Both the position numbers and the translations under genes were made by a program. 64,000 nucleotides of DNA, taken from the NCBI GenBank assembly GCA_018823745.1, contig JAHJHR010000003.1:62001-126000 (forward strand), in the 5' to 3' direction. Below, one piece after another: positions 63,637 through 64,000 of the stretch. The notes beneath the pieces were generated by a model. That model saw only the letters and a list, made by a program, of their open reading frames with translations, did not search any database and was not told where the DNA came from. The stretch is from Alphaproteobacteria bacterium. Lineage in GTDB: Bacteria > Pseudomonadota > Alphaproteobacteria > Oceanibaculales > Oceanibaculaceae. The first letter of the stretch is position 1, and every line of letters starts with the position of its first letter.

Positions 63637-64000
63637 ATGAATGACGAGAGTGACAGCCCCTCCCAGACATCGGAGGAGCTTATTGAAACCCTGCTCTCCA
63701 CGCAGCGCAACATTGCCCAGATGCCCATGGGCATTGAGCGGTTCCGCGCGATAAACACCTTGATCGACGACACCCGCATCGCCCTGCGGGTCATTGATGC
63801 CCGTATTGGCAAGATGGCCCAGGAGGTCAACGCCACACGGGACGAGCTGACCTTCGTGAAGCGTCATCGCGGCAAGCTGCAGACCTTCCGCAACGTGCTG
63901 GCCGGCACCTACCGCAACCCTGACCGGGCTGCGGCCAATTTCGACGGGTTCGTGCTGAACCACGATTCCACGAAGCTGCGCCAGATGATGAAGGACCCGG
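63637..64000 (+). CDS. Unknown helical protein, cut by the window end
   Basis: About 121 residues are visible, starting MNDESDSPSQTSEELIETLL. It is polar and mostly helical, with a heptad-like run (RVIDARIGKMAQEVNATRD) that could form a coiled coil, then RHRGKLQTFRNVLAGTYRNP. No signal peptide or membrane segment. I do not recognise the family. It follows the DUF2333 gene by 67 bases. Confidence 0.55.
   Translation, partial: MNDESDSPSQTSEELIETLLSTQRNIAQMPMGIERFRAINTLIDDTRIALRVIDARIGKMAQEVNATRDELTFVKRHRGKLQTFRNVLAGTYRNPDRAAANFDGFVLNHDSTKLRQMMKDP

Overview
The window is 64 kb of compact, GC-rich bacterial chromosome. Gene content points to an alphaproteobacterium, probably of the Rhodospirillales type: glnE next to bcp, a Rieske/cytochrome b/cytochrome c1 operon, hemF, an ATM1-type exporter, a CCA enzyme followed by DUF6111, NUDIX and DUF1285 genes, and a MoxR/DUF58/DUF4159 operon. 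I cannot name genus or species. No rRNA, tRNA, CRISPR array, insertion sequence or prophage was seen.

Layout. 1-7.1 kb: the 5' part of a divergent AsmA/DUF3971-like membrane protein gene, then glnE, bcp, a small SMR exporter and a ferritin-like protein. 7.1-24.5 kb: one block of minus-strand genes forming a type VI secretion system (T6SS), read in the order tssB, tssC, hcp, tssE, tssF, tssG, vgrG, a MORN-like gene, a DUF4280 PAAR-like gene, a tssJ-like lipoprotein gene, tssK, tssL, tssM, tssA and an unknown membrane protein gene. No tssH/clpV is present in the block or elsewhere in the window. 24.5-29.1 kb: two divergent glutamine-synthetase-like (gamma-glutamylpolyamine synthetase) genes and a PuuB-like oxidase. 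29.1-31.8 kb: petABC for the bc1 complex. 32-35.3 kb: trmL, hemF and an ATM1-type ABC exporter preceded by a 12-codon leader ORF. 35.3-38.3 kb: a candidate small RNA, then cca, DUF6111, CoA-pyrophosphatase-like NUDIX and DUF1285 genes. 38.4-45.2 kb: a four-gene MoxR-type operon. 45.2-64 kb: mixed single genes and pairs, including an NCS2 permease with an extra C-terminal domain, DUF72, greB overlapping a LysR gene, a chemoreceptor, Pmp3 and DUF4112, a PPOX protein, a methyltransferase, a haloacetate-dehalogenase-like hydrolase, a PAS histidine kinase, TTC38-like and DUF2254 proteins, a divergent SDR/ArsR pair with a perfect operator palindrome, a SemiSWEET, an MFS carrier, DUF2333 and an unfinished unknown gene.

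Most worth a second look: the ClpV-less T6SS with an extended TssC N-terminus and a TssM without a readable Walker A; the PAAR-like and MORN-like pair beside vgrG; the permease fused to an ATPase-like tail; the uORF that controls entry into the ATM1-type exporter; the structured candidate sRNA at 35.35-35.5 kb; and a repeat element at 24.7 kb whose two arms show compensatory base changes. Functions are assigned from family motifs read by eye. No database search was run.
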